Shown: piece after piece, positions 29,212 through 37,606 of the stretch
Position numbering within the stretch: position 1 is the stretch's first letter
How the letters are laid out: the number at the start of each line of letters is the position of its first letter
Assembly: GCF_013378445.1 (NCBI RefSeq)
Contig: NZ_JABXYK010000003.1
Span: forward strand, 310,001-374,000
Direction of reading: 5' to 3'
Origin: Mycoplana rhizolycopersici
Lineage (GTDB): Bacteria; Pseudomonadota; Alphaproteobacteria; Rhizobiales; Rhizobiaceae
DNA length: 64,000 nt
The notes under the pieces: generated by a model
The model's database searches: none
The model's input: only the letters and a program-made list of their open reading frames with translations
What the model was told of the DNA's origin: nothing
Program-made: the position numbers and the translations under genes

Positions 29212-30323
29212 TTAGACCGTTCCTGTCCCGATTGCTGGCTGCCTTCGCGGCACTGTCGCTGACGGTGGCACCGGCGCATTCGGCAGCGCGCATCAAGGAT
29301 GTCGCGTCGCTGCAGGCGGGACGAGACAACCAGCTGATCGGCTACGGTCTCGTCGTCGGCCTGCAGGGCACCGGCGACAGCCTGCGTTCCTCGCCGTTCA
29401 CCGACCAGTCGCTGCAGTCCATGCTGCAGAACCTCGGCATCAATACCCAGGGCGAGCGCTCGCGTGCGAAGAACATCGCAGCAGTATTGGTCACCGCGAC
29501 GCTGCCCCCCTTCGCCAGCCCCGGCAGCCGCATCGACGTCACCGTCGGTTCGCTCGGCGATGCCACGTCGCTGCGCGGCGGCTCGCTCGTGATGACATCA
29601 TTGACCGGCGCCGACGGCCAGATCTATGCCGTTGCGCAGGGTTCCGTCGTGGTCACCGGCTTCAACGCGCAGGGCGAGGCGGCGTCAATCCAGCAGGGCG
29701 TCACCACCGCCGGCCGCGTTCCGAACGGCGCGATCATCGAACGCGAGCTTCCGGCCCGCTTCAAGGACAGCTCGGACCTAACGCTGCAGCTGCGCAATCC
29801 CGACTTCTCCACCGCAGTCGGCATGGCGGACGCCATCAACCGCTACGCCGCCACGCGCTTCGGTGGCCGGATCGCGGACGCGCGCGATTCCCAGGCCGTC
29901 TACGTGCAGAAGCCGAAGAACGCGGACCTCGCGCGGCTGATGGCGGAGTTGGAAAATCTCGTCATCGAGACCGACGTGCCGGCGCGCGTCGTCATCAACG
30001 AGCGCACCGGCACCATCGTGATCGGTCAGGACGTGCGCATCTCCGAGGTGGCCGTCAGCTATGGCACGCTCACCGTACAGGTCACCGAGATGCCGAAGGT
30101 CGTGCAGCCGCTGCCGTTCTCCGACGGCGTGACGGCGGTGGAACCGAATACCGACATCATCGCCCAGCAGGACGGCGGCACCGTCGCCATTCTCAACGGC
30201 TCCAACCTTCGCACGCTCGTCTCCGGGCTCAACAGCATCGGCGTGAAGCCTGACGGGATCATCTCGATCCTGCAGGGCATCAAGTCCGCCGGCGCACTTC
30301 AGGCAGAACTGGTGCTGCAATGA
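29208..30323 (+). CDS. flgI: Flagellar P-ring protein FlgI
   Basis: A 371-residue periplasmic ring protein with a Sec signal peptide (LLAAFAALSLTVAPAHS, cleavage near residue 25). The mature start ARIKDVASLQAGRDNQLIGY and GLVVGLQGTGDSLRSSPFTD are the family hallmarks, as is the C-terminal LNSIGVKPDGIISILQGIKS. It overlaps flgA and motE by 4 bases each. Confidence 0.96.
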   Translation: MIRPFLSRLLAAFAALSLTVAPAHSAARIKDVASLQAGRDNQLIGYGLVVGLQGTGDSLRSSPFTDQSLQSMLQNLGINTQGERSRAKNIAAVLVTATLPPFASPGSRIDVTVGSLGDATSLRGGSLVMTSLTGADGQIYAVAQGSVVVTGFNAQGEAASIQQGVTTAGRVPNGAIIERELPARFKDSSDLTLQLRNPDFSTAVGMADAINRYAATRFGGRIADARDSQAVYVQKPKNADLARLMAELENLVIETDVPARVVINERTGTIVIGQDVRISEVAVSYGTLTVQVTEMPKVVQPLPFSDGVTAVEPNTDIIAQQDGGTVAILNGSNLRTLVSGLNSIGVKPDGIISILQGIKSAGALQAELVLQ

Positions 30324-30862
30324 CGATAGCCATCGACAAGCTTCCGATCATTCGCGATCTGCGGGCTCTTCTCCTTCCCGCAGCCGGCGTGCTGATGCTC
30401 GCCATGCCGGGTGCACAGGCCGAGGAGCGCCCGGTCATCGTCACCAGCCAGGCGAGCGCGGACGAGATCCGCGAATTCTGCACCAATATCTCCGACAAGG
30501 CGCGCGACCAGCGCTATCTGCTTCAGCGGCAGGAGCTGGAAAAGCTGCAGCAGGACGTCGACAGCCGCATCGAGACGCTGGAGAAGCGCCGTGCGGAATA
30601 CGAGGATTGGCTGCAGCGGCGTAACGATTTCCTGAAGACCGCCGAGGCCGGTCTGGTCGAGATCTACAAGAAGATGAAGCCTGATGCTGCGGCGGTCCAG
30701 CTGGAGAAGGTCCGGCCCGAGGTCGCCTCGGCGATCGTGATGAAACTCAATCCGCGCTTGTCGAGCCTGATCCTGAGCGAAATGAAACCGGAGACGGCTG
30801 CATTGCTCGCCAGCATCATCGCCAGCGCCTCTGATCCGAATACCTCGAAGGACCCGTCATGA
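30320..30862 (+). CDS. motE: MotE, periplasmic chaperone of MotC
   Basis: A 180-residue periplasmic protein with a signal peptide ending near AQA (about residue 34), a coiled coil (residues about 60-105, LLQRQELEKLQQDVDSRIET), and a C-terminal MgtE-N-like helical domain (KMKPDAAAVQLEKVRPEVAS). Cys54 lies where S. meliloti MotE has the cysteine used for disulfide dimerisation. In that species MotE stabilises MotC in the periplasm. It lies between flgI and flgH with 4-base overlaps. Confidence 0.87.
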   Translation: MTIAIDKLPIIRDLRALLLPAAGVLMLAMPGAQAEERPVIVTSQASADEIREFCTNISDKARDQRYLLQRQELEKLQQDVDSRIETLEKRRAEYEDWLQRRNDFLKTAEAGLVEIYKKMKPDAAAVQLEKVRPEVASAIVMKLNPRLSSLILSEMKPETAALLASIIASASDPNTSKDPS

Positions 30863-31569
30863 AGAAGCTCGTTGTCGCGATGATGGCCACGTCGCTCTTG
30901 TCCGGATGCGCCAACCAGGCGCTGAGAGAAGTCGGCCGCGCTCCGTCGATGAGCCCGATCGGCAGCGGTCTGCAATATGCACAGACGCCGCAGATGGCGC
31001 TCTATCCCAAGCAGCCGCAGACGCGGATGGCAGGCTATTCCACCTGGAGCGACAATCAGTCGAACCTGTTCAAGGATTCGCGCGCGATCAATGTCGGCGA
31101 CCTCCTGACGGTGACGATCCGCCTCAACGATGAGGCGACCTTCGACAACAAGACCGACCGCAGCCGCACGAACAAGAGCGGCATGAACTTCTCGGTGGCT
31201 GGCGAGGGCGACAATTTCAGCCTGAGTACGGACGGCGATCTGACCTATGGCTCTTCGACGAGCACCAAGGGCGACGGCAAGACCGAGCGTTCCGAGCGGC
31301 TCAACCTTCTTGTCGCAGCGGTCGTGACCGGCGTGCTGGAGAACGGCAATCTCCTGATCAGCGGATCCCAGGAGGTCCGCGTGAACCACGAGTTGCGCAT
31401 CCTCAACGTCGGGGGCATCGTGCGTCCGCAGGACGTCGATTCCAACAACCGAATCTCCTACGAAAAGATTGCCGAGGCACGCATCTCCTACGGTGGCCGT
31501 GGTCGCCTGACGGAAGTCCAGCAGCCGCCATGGGGACAGCAGCTCGTCGATCTCTTCTCGCCGATCTGA
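30859..31569 (+). CDS. flgH: Flagellar L-ring lipoprotein FlgH
   Basis: A 236-residue outer-membrane ring lipoprotein. The signal ends in the lipobox LSGC (Cys17). The family motifs SLFKDSRAINVGDLLTV (here NLFKDSRAINVGDLLTVTIR) and VNHELRILNVGGIVRPQDVD are clear. It overlaps motE by 4 bases; fliL starts 35 bases after its stop. Confidence 0.95.
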   Translation: MKKLVVAMMATSLLSGCANQALREVGRAPSMSPIGSGLQYAQTPQMALYPKQPQTRMAGYSTWSDNQSNLFKDSRAINVGDLLTVTIRLNDEATFDNKTDRSRTNKSGMNFSVAGEGDNFSLSTDGDLTYGSSTSTKGDGKTERSERLNLLVAAVVTGVLENGNLLISGSQEVRVNHELRILNVGGIVRPQDVDSNNRISYEKIAEARISYGGRGRLTEVQQPPWGQQLVDLFSPI

Positions 31570-31604
31570 TCGGCATACCCGGAACACGAAGACGGAATGC
31601 GCAT

Positions 31605-32111
31605 ATGGCGGACCTGGAACAGGGCGGCGAAAGCAAGAAGAAGCCATCGCTGGTCATAACGATCGCAATCATCGCCGGTCTGAGCGTCGTTGCCGGTGGT
31701 GGCGGCTGGCTGGTCGGGAACATGCTGGCGCCGCCACCATCCGAGACGGCGCCGGTAGAGAAGGCGGCCGCCGAAGGCGAACAGAAGACGGGCGACGAGG
31801 GCGAGATCGTCCGCGTCGCAACGGAAGCAAACGGCATCGTCGCGCTGGAGCCCTTCACCAGCAACCTCGCCTATCCCGCCGACAACCTTGTTCGCATGGA
31901 AGTTGCCCTTGTCTTCAAGGGGCAGCCTGACCCGGTTCTGGCCGAAGCGATCCACCAGGACATCATGGCCTATATGCGCACAGTGTCGCTGCAGCAGATC
32001 CAGGGGCCGCGCGGCTTTCAATATCTACGGGACGACCTGAAGGAGCGGGTTGACCTTCGATCGGAAGGGCGCGTAACGAACATCATGTTCCGAACCTTTG
32101 TGATCGAATGA
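31605..32111 (+). CDS. fliL: Flagellar basal-body protein FliL
   Basis: A 168-residue stator-associated inner-membrane protein. ATG 31605 gives MADLEQGGESKKKPSLVITI, with a single transmembrane segment at residues about 15-36. The C-terminal periplasmic domain contains NLVRMEVALVFKG and LKERVDLRSEGRVTNIMFRT. The frame continues upstream into flgH, but without family character. It overlaps fliP by 4 bases. Confidence 0.93.
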   Translation: MADLEQGGESKKKPSLVITIAIIAGLSVVAGGGGWLVGNMLAPPPSETAPVEKAAAEGEQKTGDEGEIVRVATEANGIVALEPFTSNLAYPADNLVRMEVALVFKGQPDPVLAEAIHQDIMAYMRTVSLQQIQGPRGFQYLRDDLKERVDLRSEGRVTNIMFRTFVIE

Positions 32112-32848
32112 TTCGATTTTTTTCGACGACCTTCGTCGCCCTTGTGGCGATGACCAGCCTTGCGTACGCCCAGCAGACGCCGGCCCAACTGCTCAATACG
32201 CCCATCGACGGTTCGGTGGCGTCCTGGATCATCCGCACATTCGGTCTTCTGACCGTGCTTTCGGTCGCTCCCGGTATCCTGATCATGGTGACGAGCTTTC
32301 CGCGTTTCGTCATCGCCTTTGCGATCCTTCGCTCCGGCATGGGGCTTGCGACGACGCCGTCGAACATGATCCTAGTCAGCCTGGCGCTGTTCATGACCTT
32401 CTACGTCATGGCGCCCACCTTCGATCGAGCCTGGCAGAGCGGCATAGAGCCGCTGATTGCAAACCAGATCGACGAGACGGAAGCGGCAAAGCGCGTCGCC
32501 GAGCCGTTCCGCGAGTTCATGACGGCGAACACCCGTGAGAAGGATCTGCAGCTCTTCGTCTCGCTTGCCGAGGAGCGGGGCCAGACGGTGGTCGTCGACG
32601 GCAAGGTCGATCTCCGCGCCGTCATCCCGGCCTTCATGATCTCCGAAATCCGGCGCGGCTTCGAGATCGGCTTCCTCGTTGTTCTGCCTTTCCTGGTGAT
32701 CGACCTGATCGTTGCCACGATCACCATGGCGATGGGCATGATGATGCTGCCGCCAACCTCGATCTCCTTGCCCTTCAAGATCCTCTTCTTCGTCCTCATC
32801 GACGGCTGGAACCTCCTGGTCGGCAGCCTCGTCCGCTCGTTCCAATAA
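32108..32848 (+). CDS. fliP: Flagellar export gate protein FliP
   Basis: A 246-residue core membrane component of the type III export gate. It has an N-terminal signal sequence (FVALVAMTSLAYA), then four hydrophobic segments. The hallmarks MVTSFPRFVIAFAILRSGMG, VIPAFMISEIRRGFEIGFLV and MGMMMLPPTSISLPFKILFF are all present. It is the last gene of its operon; no fliO was seen next to it. Confidence 0.96.
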   Translation: MIRFFSTTFVALVAMTSLAYAQQTPAQLLNTPIDGSVASWIIRTFGLLTVLSVAPGILIMVTSFPRFVIAFAILRSGMGLATTPSNMILVSLALFMTFYVMAPTFDRAWQSGIEPLIANQIDETEAAKRVAEPFREFMTANTREKDLQLFVSLAEERGQTVVVDGKVDLRAVIPAFMISEIRRGFEIGFLVVLPFLVIDLIVATITMAMGMMMLPPTSISLPFKILFFVLIDGWNLLVGSLVRSFQ

Positions 32849-33015
32849 GCCTTGCCGGGGCGTTGCGAGTGTGATGGTTCTTGCGCGCCGCTAAAAAGAG
32901 CGCGGCGGTTGCGCGACAAACGACCTGCGTCAGATTTTTTGGCCAGAAGCGTCGGGGCTGACCTAAATGTTCGCGACGCCGAGGTGTCGGTAACGTTTCC
33001 TAGTTCGACATGAGA

Positions 33016-33045
33016 AAAGCCCCGTATTGACCGATACGGGGCTTT
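33016..33045. terminator. Bidirectional terminator between fliP and the GT41 gene
   Basis: Perfect 12-base inverted repeat AAAGCCCCGTAT / ATACGGGGCTTT around TGACCG. It has A and T runs on both sides and serves the converging units. Confidence 0.85.
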
Positions 33046-33069
33046 CTCTGGTTCTTGTCTATATGCCGC

Positions 33070-34995
33070 TTACTGGAAGCGCGTCGTCCGGGGCGGCAGC
33101 GCGGGTACGTCGAAGTGATCCGGTTCCAGCCCGTTGCGGGCGCGATCGGCCATCGTCTCGTAGGCCGTCTCCAGATGGCGGCAGAACCGCTCGGAATCGA
33201 ACAGCGGTGCGATCAACAGGTTTTCCGCCAGCTTCGATTTGTAGCCGGCGACCCGATCAGGATTTTCGTAGCAGGCGATCGCCTCCTTGACATAGGCCGA
33301 CGGGTCGGCCGTCACCAGCTCCGGCAGTCCGATGGCATTCAAGAGGCTTTCGCTGACGCGCGAAGCGAAGTTCGTGCCCTTCATGGCAATGACGGGGAGA
33401 CCGCCCCAAAGCTGCTCCGACGTCGTGGTGTGGCCGTTGTAGGGGAAGGTATCGAGGCCGACGTCGGCGGCCTGCAGCCGGTTGAGGTGCTGCTCGTAGC
33501 TCACCTTCGGGGTGAAGATGATTCGCCTTGGCGAGATGCCTTCGGATTCGAACTTGTTCTCGATGTTGATCCGCGAGCGTTCGGACGTCGTCAAGAGAAG
33601 CAGGCTGCTGTTCTTCGCTCGCTTGAGGATCTTGACCCAGAGATTGATGACCTCGAGGGAGATCTTGCGATTGTTGTTGAACGAGGCGAAGAGGAAGGTG
33701 TCTTCCGGCAGGCCGAGTTCCGCGCGGCTGTGCGGCGTCAGCGGTGACCGGTTGACCGGATCGTTCGGCTGGTAGGTGTCCGGCAGGCGGCAGAACTTCT
33801 CGTGATAGTACGGCTTGGAGGTGTCCTGCAGCACGTAATGGTCGCCGATGACGTAATCGAGATCGACGTTGAGCGTCGATCCGGGAAAGCCGAGCCAGGC
33901 GACCTGGACCGGTGCGGTCGGATAGCTGAGGATGCCGGGCCGCGCGTCTTTCGTATGGCCCTTCATCTCGACGAGGATGTCGATCCCGTGCGCCCGGATG
34001 GTCGCCGCAGCCTCTTCGTCGGACATGTCGAGGATGGAGACGACGTTGCCCCATGTGCTGCGATCCGCCGTGTTCCGTTCCAGCAGCCTTGCAGGGGTGT
34101 AGCAGAACAGCGTGATCTCGAAGCGCTCGCGATCATGGCGCTCCAGCACGTTGCGCAGCAGCTTCATCGTCGCGTGCAGGTCCCAGAAGTCCGAGGACAG
34201 GTAGCCGATCCTGATCTTGTCGGACCATGTATGCGGCATCTGCCGGCGGAGCGCGGTCGTTTCCGGCGCCGCGGCCCGGATCGTGTACTGCGACAGACTG
34301 TTGATCTTCTCGTCGCCGCACCAGTTCAGGTTGAACCAGGGGTGTTCACGGGAGAGATCTGCGAGATCGCCCTTGGCATAGGCCTTGTCGAGCAGCGGCT
34401 GGTGCTTTTCGATTGCAACGTAGTCGTTCAGCTCCCGCGCCTGCGTGAGATAGACGCTGCGGATGCCTGTGTTGCCGGGCGCGCCTTGCAGAACCTTCTG
34501 GGTCGTCAGGTAATTGTTCTCGTCGGCGAGGTGCTCGGTCAGCAGCTGACCGGCCAGGGCTATGTGCTCCGGCTTGCCACTGGTGATCAGCGGCTTTCTC
34601 AGTCCTTCGAGGATGTCGCGTTCGCCGCGCTTCAGGAAGATTGTCGCCAGGACAAAAGCTACGTCCGGATCGTTCGGATCCTTCTCGAAGAGCCGCTTGC
34701 CGGAGACGAGTGCTTCGTCCTCGTTGCCGCATTCGAGATGAAGGGTCATCGCCTGCTTGCGGTACTCCGTGGAGTGGGCGTCGTCATAGCTCGCGGCGAC
34801 TTCGAAGATGGAGGCTGCATCGGACCGCAGGCCGATCTTGGCGAAAGTCTTCGCCAGCAGCGCATAGGTCTTTCCGTCCTTCTGGATGTCGAGCAGCTTG
34901 TTCAGCGTATGCAGGGCCTGTCGGTATTCGCCCTTCTGGTATTCCAGCGAAGCGATCGAAAACGAGACTTTCGGGTTCAACTGCGGGTGCTCCAT
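33070..34995 (-). CDS. TPR-containing GT41 (OGT-type) glycosyltransferase, probable flagellin-modifying enzyme
   Basis: A 641-residue soluble protein. The N-terminal ~190 residues are TPR-like repeats (SLEYQKGEYRQALHTLNKLL and following). The C-terminal part matches family GT41, the SPINDLY/OGT type: RIGYLSSDFWDLHATMKLL, GHTKDARPGILSYPTAPVQV, WLGFPGSTLNVDLDYVIGDH, SFNNNRKISLEVINLWVKIL, and LDTFPYNGHTTTSEQLWGGL followed by ASRVSESLLNAIGL. These parallel the nucleotide-sugar-binding segments of OGT, including the Lys after FN and the HTT triplet. ATG 34995 is preferred over 35049 because the promoter element ends at 35063. The gene lies beside the flagellins and carries the flagellar element, so flagellin is the likely acceptor (inference). 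S. meliloti, as I recall, has no gene here. Confidence 0.85.
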   Translation of the reverse strand: MEHPQLNPKVSFSIASLEYQKGEYRQALHTLNKLLDIQKDGKTYALLAKTFAKIGLRSDAASIFEVAASYDDAHSTEYRKQAMTLHLECGNEDEALVSGKRLFEKDPNDPDVAFVLATIFLKRGERDILEGLRKPLITSGKPEHIALAGQLLTEHLADENNYLTTQKVLQGAPGNTGIRSVYLTQARELNDYVAIEKHQPLLDKAYAKGDLADLSREHPWFNLNWCGDEKINSLSQYTIRAAAPETTALRRQMPHTWSDKIRIGYLSSDFWDLHATMKLLRNVLERHDRERFEITLFCYTPARLLERNTADRSTWGNVVSILDMSDEEAAATIRAHGIDILVEMKGHTKDARPGILSYPTAPVQVAWLGFPGSTLNVDLDYVIGDHYVLQDTSKPYYHEKFCRLPDTYQPNDPVNRSPLTPHSRAELGLPEDTFLFASFNNNRKISLEVINLWVKILKRAKNSSLLLLTTSERSRINIENKFESEGISPRRIIFTPKVSYEQHLNRLQAADVGLDTFPYNGHTTTSEQLWGGLPVIAMKGTNFASRVSESLLNAIGLPELVTADPSAYVKEAIACYENPDRVAGYKSKLAENLLIAPLFDSERFCRHLETAYETMADRARNGLEPDHFDVPALPPRTTRFQ

Positions 34996-35062
34996 TCGAA
35001 CTGGTGGCTGTTTGCAGCGATTCGCGATCGATCGCGCCTCGCCGCACATGGGTCGGGGAACC

Positions 35063-35079
35063 GTACCCGGTGAACCTTG
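35063..35079 (-). promoter_or_regulatory. Candidate class II flagellar promoter element, GT41 gene
   Basis: Read on the minus strand: CCGCG-CAAGGTT-CACCGG-GTAC. It is close to the fliF copy (CGCG-CAAGTTT-CACCGA-CTAG), with the same 6-base gap. It ends 68 bases before ATG 34995. Confidence 0.5.
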
Positions 35080-35173
35080 CGCGGGTCAGTCGCCCGGCGA
35101 TTCCGGGGGGCAAAAATATGGTTAAAATTATATTCAAGATAAGCTTTCGCTCTTAACCATATAAACTTCACAT

Positions 35174-35181
35174 CTATTAAC
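35174..35181 (+). promoter_or_regulatory. Flagellin (class III) promoter box, flaA
   Basis: CTATTAAC, 27 nt (35181 to 35208) before the first paired base of the leader. The same distance is found at the other three flagellin genes. The stretch 35080-35173 upstream shows nothing else that I can name. Confidence 0.45.
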
Positions 35182-35207
35182 TATGCGGGAAAGACCGCAA
35201 AATCCTA

Positions 35208-35384
35208 CTGTCGAAATTAAGGAGCGGGAAAGGATTGGGCCCGATATTCGTCCTCACACGACAGGTTTGGTTTCTCGGGATGAATATAGAGACCAAGTGG
35301 CATGAAGCCGATCTGTAGTAGCCGGTAGTAAATTTAAGTCCGGTATGTCCCCAGCAATAGTATTTCGTAAAAGGGACAAATCTA
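35208..35384 (+). promoter_or_regulatory. flaA mRNA leader with paired elements and a Shine-Dalgarno-complementary box
   Basis: CTGTCG (35208-35213) can pair with CGACAG (35259-35264). A CCGG...CCGG pair (35322-35325, 35340-35343) is followed directly by the box TGTCCC (35346-35351), which is perfectly complementary to GGGACA (35373-35378). The latter includes the ribosome-binding site AGGGA of flaA. Confidence 0.5.
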
Positions 35385-36251
35385 ATGTCTAGCATCATGA
35401 CGAACTCTTCGGCTCTCTCGGCTCTCGCCACGCTGCGTTCGATCAACAACGACATGGAGACCACCCAGGATCGTATTTCGACCGGCTACCGCGTTGGCGC
35501 TGCCAAGGACAACGCCGCTTACTGGTCGATCGCCACCACCATGCGTTCGGACAACCAGGCGATCTCGTCGGTTGAAGACGCACTCGGCATGGGCGCCGCC
35601 AAGGTCGACGTAGCTTACGCCGGTATCGAAGCTGCAATCGACATCGTCTCGGAAATCAAGTCGAAGGTCACCGCGGCCAACGAAGAAGGCATCGACAAGT
35701 CCAAGGTCCAGGAAGAAATCAACCAGCTGAAGAAGCAGCTGCTGTCGGTTGCGACGGGCGCTTCCTTCAACGGCGAAAACTGGCTGGTTCCGGATGGCAC
35801 CGCTGCCAAGACCGTCGTCACCGGCTTCGTCCGTGACGCCGACGGTGGCGTCAAGGTCACCACCGAAAGCTACGACGCCTCTACCAATGCGCTGTTCACC
35901 GACACCACCGGCACCGGCGGTATCCTGGGCGACATCTATGCTGACAGCTGGACCGTTGACTCCACCGGCGCCGACCTCGAACAGATGCTGACCGACGTCC
36001 AGACGGCTCTCGACTCACTCCAGACGGCCGGCTCGGCCCTGGGTTCGCTGTCCAAGCGCGTCGAACTGCAAGGCGATTTCGCATCCAAGCTGAGCGACGC
36101 GCTCGAGAAGGGTGTTGGCCGCCTCGTTGATGCGGATATGAACGAGGAATCGACGAGGCTTAAGGCTCTGCAGACGCAGCAGCAGCTCGGCATTCAGGCC
36201 CTGTCGATCGCCAACTCCAACTCGCAGAACATCCTGTCGCTCTTCCGTTAA
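35385..36251 (+). CDS. flaA: Flagellin FlaA
   Basis: A 288-residue flagellin, the shortest of the four. The conserved N-terminal half (TLRSINNDMETTQDRISTGY, DNAAYWSIATTMRSDNQAIS) and C-terminus (LVDADMNEESTRLKALQTQQ, then LGIQALSIANSNSQNIL) frame a short variable centre (residues about 130-200). AAGGGA precedes the ATG by 8 bases. By position it is flaA, the essential subunit of S. meliloti flagella. It has Arg-Ile-Ser-Thr-Gly-Tyr where the other three have Arg-Val-Ser-Ser-Gly. It has its own leader and terminator. Confidence 0.95.
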   Translation: MSSIMTNSSALSALATLRSINNDMETTQDRISTGYRVGAAKDNAAYWSIATTMRSDNQAISSVEDALGMGAAKVDVAYAGIEAAIDIVSEIKSKVTAANEEGIDKSKVQEEINQLKKQLLSVATGASFNGENWLVPDGTAAKTVVTGFVRDADGGVKVTTESYDASTNALFTDTTGTGGILGDIYADSWTVDSTGADLEQMLTDVQTALDSLQTAGSALGSLSKRVELQGDFASKLSDALEKGVGRLVDADMNEESTRLKALQTQQQLGIQALSIANSNSQNILSLFR

Positions 36252-36295
36252 TCGGATTGAGCGCGGGTTCTCCCGCATCGCAGGAAACATCGAAG

Positions 36296-36326
36296 GCCGC
36301 GTTCCGATCAGGGGCGCGGCTTTTTT
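36296..36326 (+). terminator. Rho-independent terminator of flaA
   Basis: Stem GCCGCG (36296-36301) / CGCGGC (36315-36320) with a loop of 13 and TTTTTT directly after. Confidence 0.82.
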
Positions 36327-36350
36327 CATTTTTATTTTTCCCGTTCAATC

Positions 36351-36359
36351 TTGGTTAAC
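36351..36359 (+). promoter_or_regulatory. Flagellin (class III) promoter box, flaB
   Basis: TTGGTTAAC, 27 nt before the first paired base of the flaB leader (36359 to 36386). Confidence 0.45.
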
Positions 36360-36385
36360 TTTATTGGTGTTTCCTTAGCCCATCG

Positions 36386-36501
36386 AAACGGCGGGTTAAC
36401 TAAGAAAATTAACCAGTTAGCAGGCATGAACGCTGACCGCCGTTTCCCGGTGAAACCCGGAATGTCCCTTTCTTTTCGTTTCGCTTTTAGGGGCACCAAT
36501 T
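36386..36501 (+). promoter_or_regulatory. flaB mRNA leader with conserved helices and a Shine-Dalgarno-complementary box
   Basis: Outer helix AAACGGCGG (36386-36394) / CCGCCGTTT (36437-36445) is perfect. Inside it GTTAA (36395-36399) can pair with TTAAC (36409-36413). A CCGG...CCGG pair follows, then TGTCCCT (36463-36469), which pairs with AGGGGCA (36489-36495) over the flaB ribosome-binding site (one G-U). The outer helix shows two compensatory changes against the third flagellin leader. Confidence 0.6.
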
Positions 36502-37476
36502 ATGACGAGCATTCTGACCAACATCGCAGCCATGTCGGCACTCCAGACGCTGCGTTCGATCAACTCCAGCATGGAAGAAACCCAGGGTCGCGTATCCTCG
36601 GGCCAGCGCGTAGGTGAAGCTGCCGACAACGCCGCCTACTGGTCGATCGCCACCACCATGCGTTCGGACAACAAGGCAATTTCCGCCGTTCAGGACGCCC
36701 TCGGCCTCGGCGCCGCCAAGATCGATACCGCCTATGCCGGTATGGAAAGCGCCATCGACGTCGTTTCCGAGATCAAGGCCAAGGTCGTCGCCGCCACCGA
36801 GCAGGGCGTTGACAAGGCCAAGGTTCAGGAAGAAATCAAGCAGCTGCAGGACCAGCTCGTTTCGATCGCCAACGGCGCTTCCTTCAACGGCCAGAACTGG
36901 CTGGTATACGACAGCAACAACACTGCAGCCGACAACCCTGCCACCAAGACGGTCGTTTCCGGCTTCATCCGCAACGCCGACGGCACGGTTCTCACCAGCT
37001 CGACCGAATACGCGCTGACGGACGTCGTCGCCACCGGCGGCCCGTCGATGAACGTCCTTTTCCAGACCACGGACGGCACCGTCGGCGGCGGTATCCTGGG
37101 TACGGGTGCAGAAGACCTCGGCGTGACCGGCACGGCTGCGAACTTCTCCGCAAGCACCTCGATCCAGAGCATGGACATCACCGACTACACCGACGGTGAC
37201 ATGAGCCTTGCCCTCTCGCTGGTCGAAGCCGGTCTGAAGCTGATGCAGAGCGCTGCTTCGCAGCTCGGCTCGATCTCCATGCGCATCGATCTGCAGGAAG
37301 AGTTTGCAAACAAGCTGAGCGATGCAATCGACTCCGGTGTCGGCCGACTGGTCGACGCAGACATGAACGAGGAATCGACAAGGCTGAAGGCGCTGCAGAC
37401 CCAGCAACAGCTCGGCATCCAGTCGCTGTCGATCGCCAACTCCAACCCGGAAAACATCCTCTCGCTCTTCCGTTAA
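36502..37476 (+). CDS. flaB: Flagellin FlaB
   Basis: A 324-residue flagellin. The N-terminus MTSILTNIAAMSALQTLRSI and the C-terminus LVDADMNEESTRLKALQTQQ with LGIQSLSIANSNPENIL are as in the other copies. The central variable region (about residues 135-230) is longer than in FlaA and rich in Thr/Ser/Gly. AGGGG lies 8 bases before the ATG. The letter follows the S. meliloti order and may differ in other species. Confidence 0.93.
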   Translation: MTSILTNIAAMSALQTLRSINSSMEETQGRVSSGQRVGEAADNAAYWSIATTMRSDNKAISAVQDALGLGAAKIDTAYAGMESAIDVVSEIKAKVVAATEQGVDKAKVQEEIKQLQDQLVSIANGASFNGQNWLVYDSNNTAADNPATKTVVSGFIRNADGTVLTSSTEYALTDVVATGGPSMNVLFQTTDGTVGGGILGTGAEDLGVTGTAANFSASTSIQSMDITDYTDGDMSLALSLVEAGLKLMQSAASQLGSISMRIDLQEEFANKLSDAIDSGVGRLVDADMNEESTRLKALQTQQQLGIQSLSIANSNPENILSLFR

Positions 37477-37507
37477 TCGGAAACAGCATCAGGTATTTCG
37501 AACTGGC

Positions 37508-37545
37508 AGGCCGCGCCCCGCAAGGAGCGCGGCCTTCGCTATTTT
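37508..37545 (+). terminator. Rho-independent terminator of flaB
   Basis: Perfect 9-base stem AGGCCGCGC (37508-37516) / GCGCGGCCT (37527-37535), then TCGCTATTTTT. Confidence 0.78.
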
Positions 37546-37570
37546 TCCTGCTGAAGAATTCCGTTTAAGG

Positions 37571-37579
37571 TTTGTTAAC
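37571..37579 (+). promoter_or_regulatory. Flagellin (class III) promoter box, third flagellin gene
   Basis: TTTGTTAAC, 28 nt before the first paired base of the leader (37579 to 37607). Confidence 0.45.
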
Positions 37580-37606
37580 CATGATTGCATTATCTGGAGC
37601 CATCGA

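Noticed and set aside
35184-35199. Hairpin TGCGG/CCGCA upstream of flaA as part of the leader
   Set aside because: By comparison with the other flagellin genes, transcription should start after it, near 35208.
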